DNA of 56,327 nucleotides from Vibrio sp. HA2012 (GCF_002812955.1 NZ_PFXK01000011.1:1-56327), one strand, 5' to 3'. Shown: positions 1 to 9,710, counted from the stretch's first letter. Numbers and translations: made by a program. Notes: a model not told the origin generated them from the sequence alone.

Positions 1-28
1 TAAGACTTTATTTGGTAAAAAGTTTAGT

Positions 29-105
29 GGAGCGGTAGTTCAGTTGGTTAGAATACCGGCCTGTCACGCCGGGGGTCGCGGGTTCGAGTCCCGTCCGCTC
101 CGCCA
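29..105 (+). tRNA. tRNA-Asp (GTC)
   Basis: A 77-nt cloverleaf with a 7-bp acceptor stem, anticodon GTC in a CTGTCAC loop, a GGTTCGAGTCC T-arm and an encoded 3' CCA. A terminator hairpin follows directly. In Vibrio a tRNA-Asp gene often closes an rRNA operon, so a 5S gene may lie just outside the window; that is inference. Confidence 0.96.
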
Positions 106-113
106 CTATTTGA

Positions 114-142
114 AGCCTCGTCAGAAGTGACGGGGCTTTTTT
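114..142 (+). terminator. Rho-independent terminator of tRNA-Asp
   Basis: A 10-bp stem (AGCCTCGTCA paired with TGACGGGGCT, one G-T wobble) with a 4-nt loop is followed by a T run. It lies 8 nt after the tRNA. Confidence 0.85.
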
Positions 143-167
143 ACGTTTGGGGTAAAGTGGCCAATGC

Positions 168-222
168 GGAGCGGTCGTTCAGTTGGTTGCTTTGGGTTTA
201 AAGAAAGCTGGCCTGCTACGTC
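168..222 (+). pseudogene. Decayed tRNA-Asp copy
   Basis: Positions 168-188 match the 5' end of the intact tRNA-Asp at 29 in all but one base (acceptor strand and D-arm). The similarity then breaks, and a weaker match to the anticodon arm appears at 208-222 (11 of 15, the differences all transitions). There is no T-arm or CCA, so it cannot make a functional tRNA. It is most simply a relic of a tandem tRNA-Asp copy. Confidence 0.55.
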
Positions 223-262
223 AAGCAAGGAGATAGATAGTTCTGTCCACTCTGCCTGTAGT

Positions 263-291
263 AAAAAACAGGCTCATCGGTATAAGCCTGT
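263..291 (-). terminator. Rho-independent terminator of ubiK
   Basis: On the minus strand, a perfect 7-bp stem (ACAGGCT/AGCCTGT) with a 10-nt loop is followed by a run of six T. It lies 10 nt past the ubiK stop. Confidence 0.8.
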
Positions 292-300
292 AGCGTGTCT

Positions 301-573
301 TTATTGCTCTTTCTTTTTTTCTGCATCAGCAGCTAATTTCTCTTCGAGAGCAGCCAGTTTCTGTTCTATTTCTGAAAGCTTCTGGCGGGTTCTGAGTAAC
401 ACTTGAGTCTGTACTTCAAACTCTTCCCGGCTGACAACATCCAGCTTATTTAACTGCCCCTGAATTACCTGACGTACTTTCAGTTCGACATCAGCACCGA
501 GTTCTTTTACCGGCTCTGGCATGGAATCATGGATCTGCTTGGCTATCTGTTCTAATTTCTTGGGATCAAACAT
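301..573 (-). CDS. ubiK: Ubiquinone biosynthesis accessory factor UbiK (YqiC/BMFP family)
   Basis: A 90-residue acidic/basic helical protein, close to the length of E. coli UbiK. It starts [19 protein letters not shown], typical of the family, and its C-terminal half (about residues 50-90) is a heptad-rich coiled coil ending in a lysine-rich tail. In E. coli UbiK forms trimers and works with UbiJ in the soluble Ubi complex for aerobic coenzyme Q synthesis. It is monocistronic, ends in its own terminator, and is divergent from rep with about 210 nt of shared upstream DNA. Identification is from sequence similarity and length. Confidence 0.88.
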   Translation of the reverse strand: MFDPKKLEQIAKQIHDSMPEPVKELGADVELKVRQVIQGQLNKLDVVSREEFEVQTQVLLRTRQKLSEIEQKLAALEEKLAADAEKKKEQ

Positions 574-784
574 CTGATTATACTCCTGAAAATTTGTACC
601 TATTTTAGGTAATTTAGGTGGAAAAGTCGTTATAGTGCAGAGAAAAAGTATAGATTGATAGTCTGATACTGCTCAATTACCTTTATAGAAATTTATGTTG
701 TCTGGTGGATAATCTGAATAGCAATCAGTGCAAGGGACGATTACTATATAGCCCCCTTTGATGTTTGCTTTAAGGTATCGGATC

Positions 785-2800
785 ATGAAGTTAAATCCGC
801 AACAGAATGAAGCCGTAAAATTTGTTTCTGGGCCATGTCTGGTTCTTGCCGGAGCTGGTTCTGGTAAGACTCGTGTAATTACCAATAAGATAGCCTATCT
901 GGTTCAGGAGTGCGGATATAAAGCGAGAAATATTGCAGCAGTAACTTTTACTAATAAAGCAGCCCGGGAGATGAAAGAACGTGTAGGGCAGACGTTAGGA
1001 AAAAAAGAGTCCCGAGGGTTGATGATCTCTACATTTCACACGCTGGGATTAAATATTATCCGACGTGAATATAAGGCATTGGGGCTTAAAGCTGGCTTTT
1101 CTTTGTTTGATGATCAGGATCAGATGGCTCTGTTGAAAGAATTAACGGAAAAGCAACTGGATGGTGATAAGGATCTTCTCCGGCAACTGCTGAGTTCCAT
1201 TTCTAACTGGAAAAATGACATGCTGTCACCTGATCAGGTGAGGGGATATGCACGATCAGAGCAGGAACAGTTGTTTTCTTTCTGTTTTGAGCTATATCAG
1301 GCACAGATGAAAGCATATAACGCTCTTGATTTTGATGACCTGATACTGATGCCTGTACAGTTACTTAAGAGTAACTCTGATGTCCGACTGTATTGGCAGA
1401 ACCGTATACGTTATCTTTTGGTGGATGAATACCAGGATACGAATACCAGTCAGTACGAACTGGTAAAGCTATTAGTGGGAGAGAGAGGTCGTCTGACGGT
1501 TGTAGGAGATGATGATCAATCCATTTATTCATGGCGGGGAGCGAAACCGCAGAACCTTGTACTGTTGAGCCAGGATTATTCCAATCTTAGAGTTATTAAG
1601 CTGGAACAGAATTATCGTTCAACCAGCCGTATTTTACGTGCAGCAAATATTCTGATAGCCAATAATCCCCATGTGTTTGAGAAAAACCTGTTTTCAGAGA
1701 TCCCTGATGGGGAGAAACTGAAAGTGCTGACGGCTAAAAATGAAGACCATGAAGCCGAGCGGGTGACAGGAGAACTGATTGCTCACCGTTTTCTGAACCG
1801 GACTCATTACAAAGACTATGCGATCTTGTACCGGGGAAATCATCAGTCCCGTCTGATCGAGAAGGCTTTAATGCAAAACAGGATCCCTTACCGAATTTCT
1901 GGAGGCACGTCTTTTTTTTCCCGTGCGGAGATAAAAGATATTATGGCTTATCTACGGGTATTGGTGAATCCGGATGATGATAATGCTTTCTTGCGTATCA
2001 TAAATACCCCCCGGCGAGAAATTGGGCCGGTTACACTGGAAAAGCTGGGAACTTATGCCAATATGCGTGGAAAGAGCTTGTTTGAAGCAAGCTTCGAGCT
2101 GGGGTTGGAGCAGCATCTGAGTGGTAGGGGATTGGATAATTTGCGTAAATTTACCCAGTGGATTGTCGCAATCTCTGATAATGCTGAGCGCGGCCATACG
2201 GTCGATGCTGTGCGTGCTCTGGTTCGTGATATTAACTATGAAGACTGGTTATATGAAACATCATCCAGTGCTAAGGCAGCAGAGATGCGAATGAAGAATG
2301 TTTCTGATCTCTATAGCTGGATAGTGGCCGATTTGGAAGGCGATAACAGTGATCAGGAGGAAAAGAGCCTGAAAGAAGTTGTCCAGCGCCTGACTCTAAG
2401 GGATATGATGGAACGTGGAGAAGATGATGAGAATGCGGATCAGGTACAGTTGATGACTTTGCATGCTTCTAAGGGGCTGGAGTTTCCGTTTGTGTATCTT
2501 ATGGGGGCAGAAGAAGGCATTCTGCCTCATCAAACCAGTATTGATGAAGATAATGTAGAAGAAGAACGGCGTCTGGCTTATGTGGGCATTACCCGGGCAC
2601 AAAAAGAGTTAACGTTTACGTTATGCCGTGAACGCAGGCAGTTTGGTGAATTGATTAAACCTCAGCAGAGCCGTTTTCTGGAGGAGCTGCCTTATGAAGA
2701 CATTGAATGGGAAATAGAGAAAAAACCTCAGTCTCAGGAGGAAAGAATGGCTAAAGGCCAGGCTCACATTGCTAATTTACGTTCGATGTTTAACAAATAG
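785..2800 (+). CDS. rep: ATP-dependent DNA helicase Rep
   Basis: A 671-residue superfamily 1A helicase (E. coli Rep is 673). An in-frame ATG lies 27 nt upstream at 758, but the start at 785 ([13 protein letters not shown]) matches the family N-terminus. Visible motifs are Walker A AGAGSGKT near residue 29, motif II DEYQDTN, motif [16 protein letters not shown], motif IV QNYRST and motif [16 protein letters not shown] and [11 protein letters not shown]. Rep is a 3'-5' translocase that travels with the replisome and removes bound proteins ahead of forks. The motif III and N-terminal sequences fit Rep better than UvrD. tRNA genes follow about 100 nt downstream. Confidence 0.95.
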   Translation: MKLNPQQNEAVKFVSGPCLVLAGAGSGKTRVITNKIAYLVQECGYKARNIAAVTFTNKAAREMKERVGQTLGKKESRGLMISTFHTLGLNIIRREYKALGLKAGFSLFDDQDQMALLKELTEKQLDGDKDLLRQLLSSISNWKNDMLSPDQVRGYARSEQEQLFSFCFELYQAQMKAYNALDFDDLILMPVQLLKSNSDVRLYWQNRIRYLLVDEYQDTNTSQYELVKLLVGERGRLTVVGDDDQSIYSWRGAKPQNLVLLSQDYSNLRVIKLEQNYRSTSRILRAANILIANNPHVFEKNLFSEIPDGEKLKVLTAKNEDHEAERVTGELIAHRFLNRTHYKDYAILYRGNHQSRLIEKALMQNRIPYRISGGTSFFSRAEIKDIMAYLRVLVNPDDDNAFLRIINTPRREIGPVTLEKLGTYANMRGKSLFEASFELGLEQHLSGRGLDNLRKFTQWIVAISDNAERGHTVDAVRALVRDINYEDWLYETSSSAKAAEMRMKNVSDLYSWIVADLEGDNSDQEEKSLKEVVQRLTLRDMMERGEDDENADQVQLMTLHASKGLEFPFVYLMGAEEGILPHQTSIDEDNVEEERRLAYVGITRAQKELTFTLCRERRQFGELIKPQQSRFLEELPYEDIEWEIEKKPQSQEERMAKGQAHIANLRSMFNK

Positions 2801-2902
2801 GGCTTAAACTGCTGAAAAAGACAACAATTGATAAAAAAACTGCAAAAAATGGTGGACTCATTCCAGCGATATACGTATTATTCCACTCCGCCGATAGGGC
2901 AT

Positions 2903-2979
<77 letters not shown>

Positions 2980-3019
2980 TTTCGGAGGGCTCTGGACATT
3001 TATCGGCAGAAATTTAGTG

Positions 3020-3095
3020 GTGGCTATAGCTCAGTTGGTAGAGCCCCGGATTGTGATTCCGGTTGTCGCGAGTTCAAGTCTCGTTAGCCACCCCA
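3020..3095 (+). tRNA. tRNA-His (GTG), copy 1
   Basis: A 76-nt cloverleaf with anticodon GTG in GGATTGTGATTCC and an encoded CCA. A G lies immediately upstream at 3019, as expected for the extra G-1 of tRNA-His. Identical to the copy at 3219. Confidence 0.96.
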
Positions 3096-3098
3096 TCT

Positions 3099-3175
<77 letters not shown>

Positions 3176-3181
3176 TATTTC

Positions 3182-3209
3182 AAACCCATCATGATTTGAT
3201 GGGTTTTTT
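3182..3209 (+). terminator. Terminator between the two His-Pro tRNA pairs
   Basis: A perfect 10-bp stem (AAACCCATCA/TGATGGGTTT) followed by T residues, 7 nt after the first tRNA-Pro. It may end most transcripts before the second pair. Confidence 0.75.
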
Positions 3210-3218
3210 ATCTCAGCG

Positions 3219-3294
3219 GTGGCTATAGCTCAGTTGGTAGAGCCCCGGATTGTGATTCCGGTTGTCGCGAGTTCAAGTCTCGTTAGCCACCCCA
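3219..3294 (+). tRNA. tRNA-His (GTG), copy 2
   Basis: Identical in sequence to the tRNA-His at 3020, again with a G at -1 and encoded CCA. Its flanks differ from those of copy 1. Confidence 0.96.
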
Positions 3295-3313
3295 TTTTAT
3301 ATATAAAGAGTTT

Positions 3314-3390
<77 letters not shown>

Positions 3391-3398
3391 CTTTTAAG

Positions 3399-3427
3399 AA
3401 GCCTGTCCTTAGTGACAGGCTTTTTTG
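3399..3427 (+). terminator. Terminator of the tRNA cluster
   Basis: A 9-bp perfect stem (AAGCCTGTC/GACAGGCTT) and a T run, 8 nt after the last tRNA. Confidence 0.85.
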
Positions 3428-3810
3428 TATGTATTCCGTAAGTTTTACGCACTGGATGTCCTGAATGGGTTATGACACCATATTCATTCAATTCAAAGAT
3501 TCTCCTCTTCTCTCCTCCTTGGTATTAATTGAAATATTTAAGCTTGCCTTTTCACTGGTGTGGTAGCACAAGAATTCTCTATATTCATCTTGATTCTCTG
3601 TATTCATTCTCTGGTTTGGTAAAAATGAATAATATAATATATTTATTAGTGTCTCATTTCTGGTGTTATTAACTAATGAATTCGATTTCATTTGGTTTTT
3701 GTTTCTCATATTCTGGGGCTGTAATGGCATAATCATTCATTATTGTGGGCGTGCATAAAAATATCATTTGTGTGACTTGAGTCGGATTTTTTGGTTTTTT
3801 ATCCTTATTT

Positions 3811-3837
3811 TGGTGCGTTATGCACGATAATGGTGCG
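3811..3837 (+). promoter_or_regulatory. NtrC-like binding sites upstream of the ABC transporter
   Basis: TGCACGATAATGGTGCG at 3821-3837 matches the NtrC dyad (TGCAC, 5 nt, TGGTGC) with only peripheral differences. Another TGGTGC half-site lies at 3811. The glnA upstream region in this window has the same half-sites. No perfectly spaced sigma-54 -24/-12 element is visible downstream, so activation through sigma-54 is not shown. Confidence 0.45.
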
Positions 3838-3842
3838 TTTTT

Positions 3843-3882
3843 TGTGAATTATAATTCTATGTAATATGCATAATTATTGTGG
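3843..3882 (+). promoter_or_regulatory. Possible tandem ArgR (ARG box) sites
   Basis: TGAATTATAATTCT at 3845-3858 fits the ARG-box core TGAATwwwwATTCA with one mismatch. A weaker second copy, TGCATAATTATTGT, starts 22 nt later at 3867. Paired boxes about two helical turns apart are typical of ArgR operators. The region is AT-rich, so chance matches are possible. Confidence 0.35.
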
Positions 3883-3948
3883 TTTAATGCTTTAAAATTG
3901 TTTTTTCACCGTCTTTTATCCTTTATTTGTTGCATTAAACTGAGTTTT

Positions 3949-3976
3949 TTGACAAATTTAGCAGCTACTTAATTAT
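3949..3976 (+). promoter_or_regulatory. Possible sigma-70 promoter of the ABC operon
   Basis: A perfect TTGACA at 3949-3954 is followed after 16 nt by AATTAT at 3971-3976, a fair -10 element. It lies about 105 nt before the ATPase start and downstream of the candidate NtrC and ArgR sites. Confidence 0.4.
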
Positions 3977-4083
3977 CAGAGCATTATTCTGTTAATAAAT
4001 GGATTTTATTTATGCCATAAAGCGTGTATTAAGCATGGTTAATAAATGTTTCAGGCATATAAAGACAAGACAGAGGACTGAAA

Positions 4084-5793
4084 ATGTCACTTCTTGAGGT
4101 TAAAAACCTTCGAATTGAATACCCATCTCGCCATGGTGTACATGCAGCTGTAAAGTCGCTTTCTTTTTCTATTGAACGTGGTGAAATTGTTGGTGTTGTG
4201 GGTGAATCTGGTGCCGGTAAATCTACGGTCGGTAATGGTGTGATTGATTTGCTGAGTCCTCCGGGGTTGATTGCCGGAGGGGATGTATACCTGGATGGTA
4301 CAAAAATTTCCGGTCTTAAGCCGGAGGAAATGCGTAAGGTTCGTGGTTCAAAGATTGGATTTATTTTTCAGGATCCGATGACTTCACTCAACCCTTTATT
4401 TACTGTTGAGCAACAACTGAAAGAAACGATTCACGCGAATATGAAGGTTTCTGATCAGGAAGCCTACCAGCGAGCATTATCTTTAATGAATCAGGTCGGA
4501 ATTCCACAACCGGAAAACCGTCTCAAGCAGTATCCGCATCAGTTTTCTGGAGGTATGCGCCAGCGAGTGGTTATTGCTATTGCTTTGGCGGGAGAGCCGG
4601 ATCTGATTATTGCGGATGAACCGACAACCGCACTGGATGTGTCTATCCAGGATCAAATATTGAATCTTATTCGTGAATTGTGCGTTAAAAATAATGTCGG
4701 TTGTATGCTCGTCACCCATGATATGGGGGTCGTGTCAAATGTTACAGATAAAGTTGCGGTTATGTACCGTGGTGATTTAGTTGAGTTTGGTAAAACTGAG
4801 AAGGTTTTGGGTAACCCTGATCATCCGTATACCCGCAGCCTGATTTCTGCTGTACCTCGTTCCGATGTCAAACTGGATCGCTTCCCACTGGTTAGTTATA
4901 TCGAAGAAGCGACGGAAATGAAATCGCTGGATATTAAGAATCATTGGTTGGGGCAGAGTCAGGATCAGCGCTCTTACACTGGTCCACTGCTCAATGTTGA
5001 AAATGTAAACTTGCGTTTTGTGACGAAAGATTCGCTGTTCGAAAGTCGTCGGGAATATGTGCAGGCATCAAATAACGTCAGCTTTGAGGTTTTTGAAGGT
5101 GAAACCTTTGGTCTTGTGGGTGAATCTGGTTCTGGTAAATCAACGATTGCCCGTGTCATTGCTGGCTTGTATGAGCCAAATTCCGGCAGAGTAACCTTTG
5201 AAGGTATTGACCTGACGGCAATGAAGTCGGAAAAAGAGCGTCGTCCGGTGCGCCGCCAGATGCAGATGGTGTTCCAGAACCCATACACATCGATGAACCC
5301 GCGGATGAAAATTTTCGACATTATTGCAGAGCCTATTCGTTTTCATAAGCTGACCCGCAATGAAAATGAAACCCGACAGATTGTATATGATCTGCTGGAT
5401 CATGTCGGTTTGGGCCGAATGGCTGGAGTGAAATATCCGCATGAATTTTCAGGTGGTCAGCGTCAGCGCATTTCTATTGCCCGGGCATTGGCAACTCGTC
5501 CGCGGCTTCTGATCTGTGATGAGCCGACTTCAGCATTGGATGTTTCAGTCCAGGCTCAGATTCTTAATTTGTTGAAAGATCTGCAGGATGAGCTGAACCT
5601 GACTATGCTTTTCATCAGTCACGACCTGCCGGTTATCCGTCAGATGTGTGACCGTATTGGTGTCATGAAAATGGGAACGCTGCTGGAGGTTGCTCCGACA
5701 GAGCAGTTATTTAATGACCCGCAACATGAATATAGTAAGCAATTGATTTCTCTGATGCCGGAATTTACCGGATTAAGAGAAGATGTTGCGTAA
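4084..5793 (+). CDS. Peptide-type ABC transporter, fused dual ATPase
   Basis: A 569-residue protein with two complete ABC ATPase domains, DppD/OppD-like then DppF/OppF-like, as in GsiA and YejF. Domain 1 has Walker [10 protein letters not shown] at residues 40-48, signature FSGGMRQR, Walker [13 protein letters not shown]. Domain 2 has Walker [10 protein letters not shown] near 346-354, signature FSGGQRQR and Walker [13 protein letters not shown]. Each carries the oligopeptide/dipeptide C-terminal extension (first one [12 protein letters not shown]). It should energise the two permeases encoded downstream. First gene of the operon, with a GAGG Shine-Dalgarno; the binding-protein gene follows after 75 nt. 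Substrate is not determinable. Confidence 0.9.
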   Translation: MSLLEVKNLRIEYPSRHGVHAAVKSLSFSIERGEIVGVVGESGAGKSTVGNGVIDLLSPPGLIAGGDVYLDGTKISGLKPEEMRKVRGSKIGFIFQDPMTSLNPLFTVEQQLKETIHANMKVSDQEAYQRALSLMNQVGIPQPENRLKQYPHQFSGGMRQRVVIAIALAGEPDLIIADEPTTALDVSIQDQILNLIRELCVKNNVGCMLVTHDMGVVSNVTDKVAVMYRGDLVEFGKTEKVLGNPDHPYTRSLISAVPRSDVKLDRFPLVSYIEEATEMKSLDIKNHWLGQSQDQRSYTGPLLNVENVNLRFVTKDSLFESRREYVQASNNVSFEVFEGETFGLVGESGSGKSTIARVIAGLYEPNSGRVTFEGIDLTAMKSEKERRPVRRQMQMVFQNPYTSMNPRMKIFDIIAEPIRFHKLTRNENETRQIVYDLLDHVGLGRMAGVKYPHEFSGGQRQRISIARALATRPRLLICDEPTSALDVSVQAQILNLLKDLQDELNLTMLFISHDLPVIRQMCDRIGVMKMGTLLEVAPTEQLFNDPQHEYSKQLISLMPEFTGLREDVA

Positions 5794-5868
5794 TTCAGAA
5801 GTACTGTCAAAACAGAAGCACACACAACAAACAAAAGGGATACGGATTCCCGCATAAGGAGTTATGCT

Positions 5869-7422
5869 ATGAAAACCATTAAGACAAAACTGGCTGTTGC
5901 GTTGATGGCGGCAGGCCTGAGCCTGAGCGCAGCGGCGGCAGATATCACTGTTGCTTATGATGCAGATCCTGTGTCACTGGATCCGCATGAACAGCTTTCC
6001 GGTGGTACGCTGCAGATGTCACATATGGTGTTTGATCCTCTGGTTCGTTATACACAGACGTTGGATTTTGAAGCTCGTCTGGCTGAAAGCTGGGAACGTG
6101 TTGATGATACCCGGTTCCGTTTTAAGCTGCGTAAAGGAGTGAAGTTCCACTCTGGTAATGAAATGACGGCAGATGACGTGGTATGGACATTTGAACGTCT
6201 TCAGGAGTCTCCTGATTTTAAGGCAATATTTGACCCGTTTGAAAAAATGGTCAAAGTGGATGACTATACAGTTGAGTTGGTATCAAAAGGCGCATTCCCA
6301 CTGGTACTGCAGACGGCAACGTATATCTTCCCTATGGACAGCAAGTTTTACTCTGGTCAGACAGCAGAAGGTAAAGACAAAGCAGAAATCGTTAAGCATG
6401 GTAACTCTTTTGCCTCAACACACGTTTCTGGTACCGGACCATTTATCGTGACATCCCGCGAGCAGGGCGTAAAAGTTGAGTTTGAACGTTTTGCTGATTA
6501 CTGGGACAAGGGTTCAAAAGGTAATGTGGATCACCTGACTCTGGTGCCGATCAAAGAAGATGCAACCCGTGTAGCGGCTCTGCTTTCCGGTGATGTAGAT
6601 ATGATCGCTCCGGTGGCACCGAATGACCATAATCGTGTTGAAACTGCCGAGAATGTGGATCTGGTTACATTACCGGGTACCCGTATTATCTCATTCCAGA
6701 TGAACCAGAACAGTAACGAAGCACTAAAAGATGTTCGCGTACGTCAAGCTATCGTGTATGCCATCAATAATGACGGCATCGTGAAGAAAATCATGAAAGG
6801 TTTTGCAACCGCGGCTGGTCAGCAAAGTCCAGAAGGTTACGCAGGATACAATCCAGAGTTGAAACCACGTTATGATCTGAAAAAAGCCAAGCAATTGATG
6901 AAAGAAGCTGGTTATGAAAATGGCTTAACGTTGACCATGATTGCACCAAACAACCGTTATGTAAACGACGCCAAAGTTGCTCAGGCAGCAGCAGCCATGT
7001 TATCTAAGATCGGTATCAAGGTTGACCTTAAGACTATGCCAAAAGCACAGTACTGGCCTGAGTTTGATAAATGTGCTGCAGATATGCTGATGATCGGTTG
7101 GCATTCTGATACTGAAGATTCTGCAAACTTCTCTGAGTTTCTGACCATGACCCGTAACGAAGAAACTGGTCGCGGTCAGTATAACTGTGGTCATTATTCT
7201 AATGCAGACGTTGACCGTTTAGTGGAAGCGTCTAACGTAGAAACGGATCCGGCTAAACGTACCCAGATGCTGCAGCAGGTAGAAGCGACACTGTATAATG
7301 AAGCAGCGTTTGTTCCTCTACACTGGCAGAACTTGGCTTGGGGTGCTAAATCTAATGTGAATATTGCACCTATCGTGAATGCGATGAACTTCCCATACTT
7401 TGGTGATCTGGAAGTTAAATAA
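5869..7422 (+). CDS. Periplasmic substrate-binding protein, family 5 (DppA/OppA-like)
   Basis: A 517-residue extracytoplasmic solute-binding protein. The signal peptide is residues 1-23 (basic start MKTIKTK, hydrophobic core, cleavage after AAA before DITVAYD). The family-5 pattern ADDVVWTFERLQ lies near residue 103, and VRQAIVYAINND near 297. Such proteins capture peptides, but also other solutes such as chito-oligosaccharides, so the ligand is uncertain. AAGGAG precedes the ATG. The gene ends in a strong hairpin before the permease genes, a common way to make excess binding protein. Confidence 0.9.
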   Translation: MKTIKTKLAVALMAAGLSLSAAAADITVAYDADPVSLDPHEQLSGGTLQMSHMVFDPLVRYTQTLDFEARLAESWERVDDTRFRFKLRKGVKFHSGNEMTADDVVWTFERLQESPDFKAIFDPFEKMVKVDDYTVELVSKGAFPLVLQTATYIFPMDSKFYSGQTAEGKDKAEIVKHGNSFASTHVSGTGPFIVTSREQGVKVEFERFADYWDKGSKGNVDHLTLVPIKEDATRVAALLSGDVDMIAPVAPNDHNRVETAENVDLVTLPGTRIISFQMNQNSNEALKDVRVRQAIVYAINNDGIVKKIMKGFATAAGQQSPEGYAGYNPELKPRYDLKKAKQLMKEAGYENGLTLTMIAPNNRYVNDAKVAQAAAAMLSKIGIKVDLKTMPKAQYWPEFDKCAADMLMIGWHSDTEDSANFSEFLTMTRNEETGRGQYNCGHYSNADVDRLVEASNVETDPAKRTQMLQQVEATLYNEAAFVPLHWQNLAWGAKSNVNIAPIVNAMNFPYFGDLEVK

Positions 7423-7449
7423 ATCAACGGGCTAAGTCGTTCGGCATAA

Positions 7450-7474
7450 CAAATCCCCGCTTCTGCGGGGTTTT
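7450..7474 (+). terminator. Terminator/attenuator inside the ABC operon
   Basis: AAATCCCCGC, loop TTCT, GCGGGGTTTT forms a GC-rich stem followed by T residues, 28 nt after the binding-protein stop and about 160 nt before the first permease. It probably ends a share of transcripts, or stabilises the 3' end of the upstream message. Confidence 0.8.
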
Positions 7475-7632
7475 GTCTGCTGATAAGCCTGTTTTTAGCC
7501 AGCCATTGACAGGGTAATTCTGTAAGAGTGTCTCTGTCTTTGATTTCAGGTTCTCATTCTTGTTTCAGTCGGATTGAGAGCTGTTTAAACTGATAGTTAA
7601 GACTGAATATTTGATGATTAAAGGGGCAAGAA

Positions 7633-8610
7633 ATGTTTTCGTTTCTGGTCAAACGCCTGTATCAGGCACTGATTGTGATGTTTGTTATCAGCGTGGTGGC
7701 ATTTTCCATTCAGGATAATTTGGGGGATCCGCTGCGTGAGCTGGTGGGGCAATCCGTTTCTGAAGCAGAACGTCAGGCTCTGCGTGACGAGCTGGGGTTG
7801 AATGATCCGTTTGTTACCAAGTACACCCGTTTTGTGACAAATGCAGTGCATGGTGATTTAGGAACATCCTATTTTTTCAAAAAACCGGCGACGGAAGTTA
7901 TTCTGGATAAGCTGGTTGCAACACTGGAGCTCGTATTTGGTGCATCACTGATTATCGTTCTTTTATCGATTCCACTCGGTGTCTATTCTGCTATTCATCC
8001 TAAAAGTTTTTTCACTAAGGTGGTGATGGCATTCAGCAGTATCGGTATTTCCATCCCCGTTTTTCTTACGGCGATTATGCTGATGTATGTATTCTCTATC
8101 GAGCTGGGATGGTTGCCGTCTTACGGACGAGGTGAAACCTTTAATCTGCTGGGATGGGAGTCGGGTTACTTTACGCTGGATGGTCTGTCACACCTGATTC
8201 TGCCGTGTATTTCTCTGGCCTCTATCATGCTGCCACTGTTTATTCGGCTGGTTCGTTCGGAAATGCTGGAAGTGCTGAGTTCTGAATATATCAAGTTCGG
8301 TAAAGCAAAAGGCCTGGCGATGAATAAGATCTATTATCAACATGCTCTGAAAAATACCATGTTGCCGGTGCTTACCGTTGGTGGGGTACAGATCGGTACT
8401 ATGGTGGCGTATACCATTTTGACCGAAACGGTATTTCAATGGCCGGGGACAGGTTTCTTGTTTCTGGAAGCTATTAATCGGGTGGATACTCCGCTGATCA
8501 CTGCGTATGTTATTTTTGTTGGTTTGATTTTTGTGGTGACCAATACGATCGTTGACCTCCTGTACGGACTGATTAACCCAACGGTAAACCTGACAGGTAA
8601 AGGAGCCTGA
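7633..8610 (+). CDS. Peptide-type ABC transporter permease, DppB/OppB-like
   Basis: A 325-residue inner-membrane permease. It has the N-terminal LVKRLYQALIVMFVISVVAFS segment of the DppB branch, a conserved periplasmic region (LGLNDPFVTKYTRFV), then five further membrane segments. The EAA-type ATPase-coupling loop is EYIKFGKAKGLAMNKIYYQH near residues 218-237. Preceded by AAAGGGGCAAGAA. The DppC-like gene begins 2 nt after its stop, so the two subunits are translationally close and form the heterodimeric channel. Confidence 0.92.
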   Translation: MFSFLVKRLYQALIVMFVISVVAFSIQDNLGDPLRELVGQSVSEAERQALRDELGLNDPFVTKYTRFVTNAVHGDLGTSYFFKKPATEVILDKLVATLELVFGASLIIVLLSIPLGVYSAIHPKSFFTKVVMAFSSIGISIPVFLTAIMLMYVFSIELGWLPSYGRGETFNLLGWESGYFTLDGLSHLILPCISLASIMLPLFIRLVRSEMLEVLSSEYIKFGKAKGLAMNKIYYQHALKNTMLPVLTVGGVQIGTMVAYTILTETVFQWPGTGFLFLEAINRVDTPLITAYVIFVGLIFVVTNTIVDLLYGLINPTVNLTGKGA

Positions 8611-8612
8611 TT

Positions 8613-9551
8613 ATGAGTAATACTGCAACTGCTCCTGGCCGCTGGGAGCGCTTTAAGCAATCGGATTTTCTTTATTATTTCCTGCGCGATAAAGTCGCGA
8701 TGTTCAGTTTTTCGGTTTTCGTTCTGTTTGTGATGATTGCTCTGGCGTCACCGTTAATTGCTCCTACGGATCCTTATGATCTGACATCGATTGACATTAT
8801 GGACTCTGAACTACCGCCATCCTGGATGGAAGATGGGGATTCCCGTTTTGTTCTGGGTACGGATGAACAGGGAAGGGATATCTTCTCGACAATTCTGTAC
8901 GGTTCCCGTCTGTCGCTGACAATCGGCTTCCTGGCTGTGGGACTACAATTGTTTCTGGGTATTATTATCGGTCTGTCTGCCGGTTATTTTGGTGGTCGTA
9001 TCGACAGTTTTCTGATGCGGTTTGCTGATGTTCAGTTGTCATTCTCTACCATGATGGTTGCGATCATTGTTTCAGCTATCTTCAAGGCAAGCTTCGGTAG
9101 CGAGTTTTACAGTCAGTATGCGGTTCTGATGCTGGTGGTGATTATCGGGGTTGCTGAATGGCCACAATATGCCCGAACTATCCGGGCTTCAGTACTGGCA
9201 GAGAAAAAGAAAGAGTATGTGGAAGCCGCTCGTGTTATGGGCTTTAAGGCTCCCCGTATTATGTTCCGGCATATTCTGCCTAACTGTCTGTCTCCTATTC
9301 TGGTTATCTCTACGGTTCAGGTGGCGAATGCTATTATGTCAGAAGCGGCTCTCTCTTTTCTTGGCCTCGGCTTGCCTGTCGACCAGCCGTCTCTAGGCTC
9401 ATTGATCAGTATCGGTTTTAACTATATTTTCTCCGGTGCATGGTGGATCACGGCTTTTCCGGGTATTGTTTTGGTTACGTTGGTACTGGTTATTAACTTA
9501 CTTGGTGACTGGCTGCGGGATGTGTTTAACCCTAAAATTTATAAAGGGTGA
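8613..9551 (+). CDS. Peptide-type ABC transporter permease, DppC/OppC-like
   Basis: A 312-residue permease with the N-terminal membrane segment of the DppC branch (residues about 30-50), the motif LGTDEQGRDIFSTILYGSRLSL near residue 81, and an EAA loop KKEYVEAARVMGFKAPRIMF near 190-209. The last gene of the ABC operon, followed by a terminator. It pairs with the DppB-like protein and is driven by the fused ATPase. Confidence 0.92.
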   Translation: MSNTATAPGRWERFKQSDFLYYFLRDKVAMFSFSVFVLFVMIALASPLIAPTDPYDLTSIDIMDSELPPSWMEDGDSRFVLGTDEQGRDIFSTILYGSRLSLTIGFLAVGLQLFLGIIIGLSAGYFGGRIDSFLMRFADVQLSFSTMMVAIIVSAIFKASFGSEFYSQYAVLMLVVIIGVAEWPQYARTIRASVLAEKKKEYVEAARVMGFKAPRIMFRHILPNCLSPILVISTVQVANAIMSEAALSFLGLGLPVDQPSLGSLISIGFNYIFSGAWWITAFPGIVLVTLVLVINLLGDWLRDVFNPKIYKG

Positions 9552-9593
9552 TCCAAACCGATTGATCTTTAATCATAAACATCCCTAAACTAG

Positions 9594-9623
9594 AGAGCCG
9601 TCTTAATAAAAAGCGGCTCTTTT
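9594..9623 (+). terminator. Terminator of the ABC operon
   Basis: AGAGCCG and CGGCTCT arms around a 13-nt loop, then TTTT, about 40 nt after the last permease stop. Confidence 0.75.
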
Positions 9624-9710
9624 GCCATGTCAGCTTTATCGGATACTTTCAGTATAAGACGGGTCTACACTTAATCAGATAGAGCGACAAAACAGTTTAG
9701 AGAAGAATCT

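Larger units (their letters stand above)
3428..4083. other. Long AT-rich intergenic region upstream of the peptide ABC operon
   Basis: About 650 nt with no credible gene. The short open frame on the minus strand at 3488-3736 has no family likeness. Near 3811-3882 lie NtrC-like and ARG-box-like dyads, and a possible sigma-70 promoter is at 3949-3976. The length and dyads suggest complex regulation of the transporter. Confidence 0.6.

Noticed and set aside
164..406. 80-codon plus-strand open frame across the tRNA fragment and ubiK 3' end
   Set aside because: It covers a terminator and the antisense of ubiK, with no family likeness or ribosome site.
3488..3736. 82-codon minus-strand open frame in the AT-rich control region
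   Set aside because: Low-complexity Asn/Ser-rich composition, no ribosome site of note and no recognisable family.
3970..4040. Possible sigma-54 promoter before the ABC operon (TGGATTTTATTTATGCC)
   Set aside because: The GG to GC spacing is 11 rather than 10 nt, and other GG positions lack a GC at the right distance.
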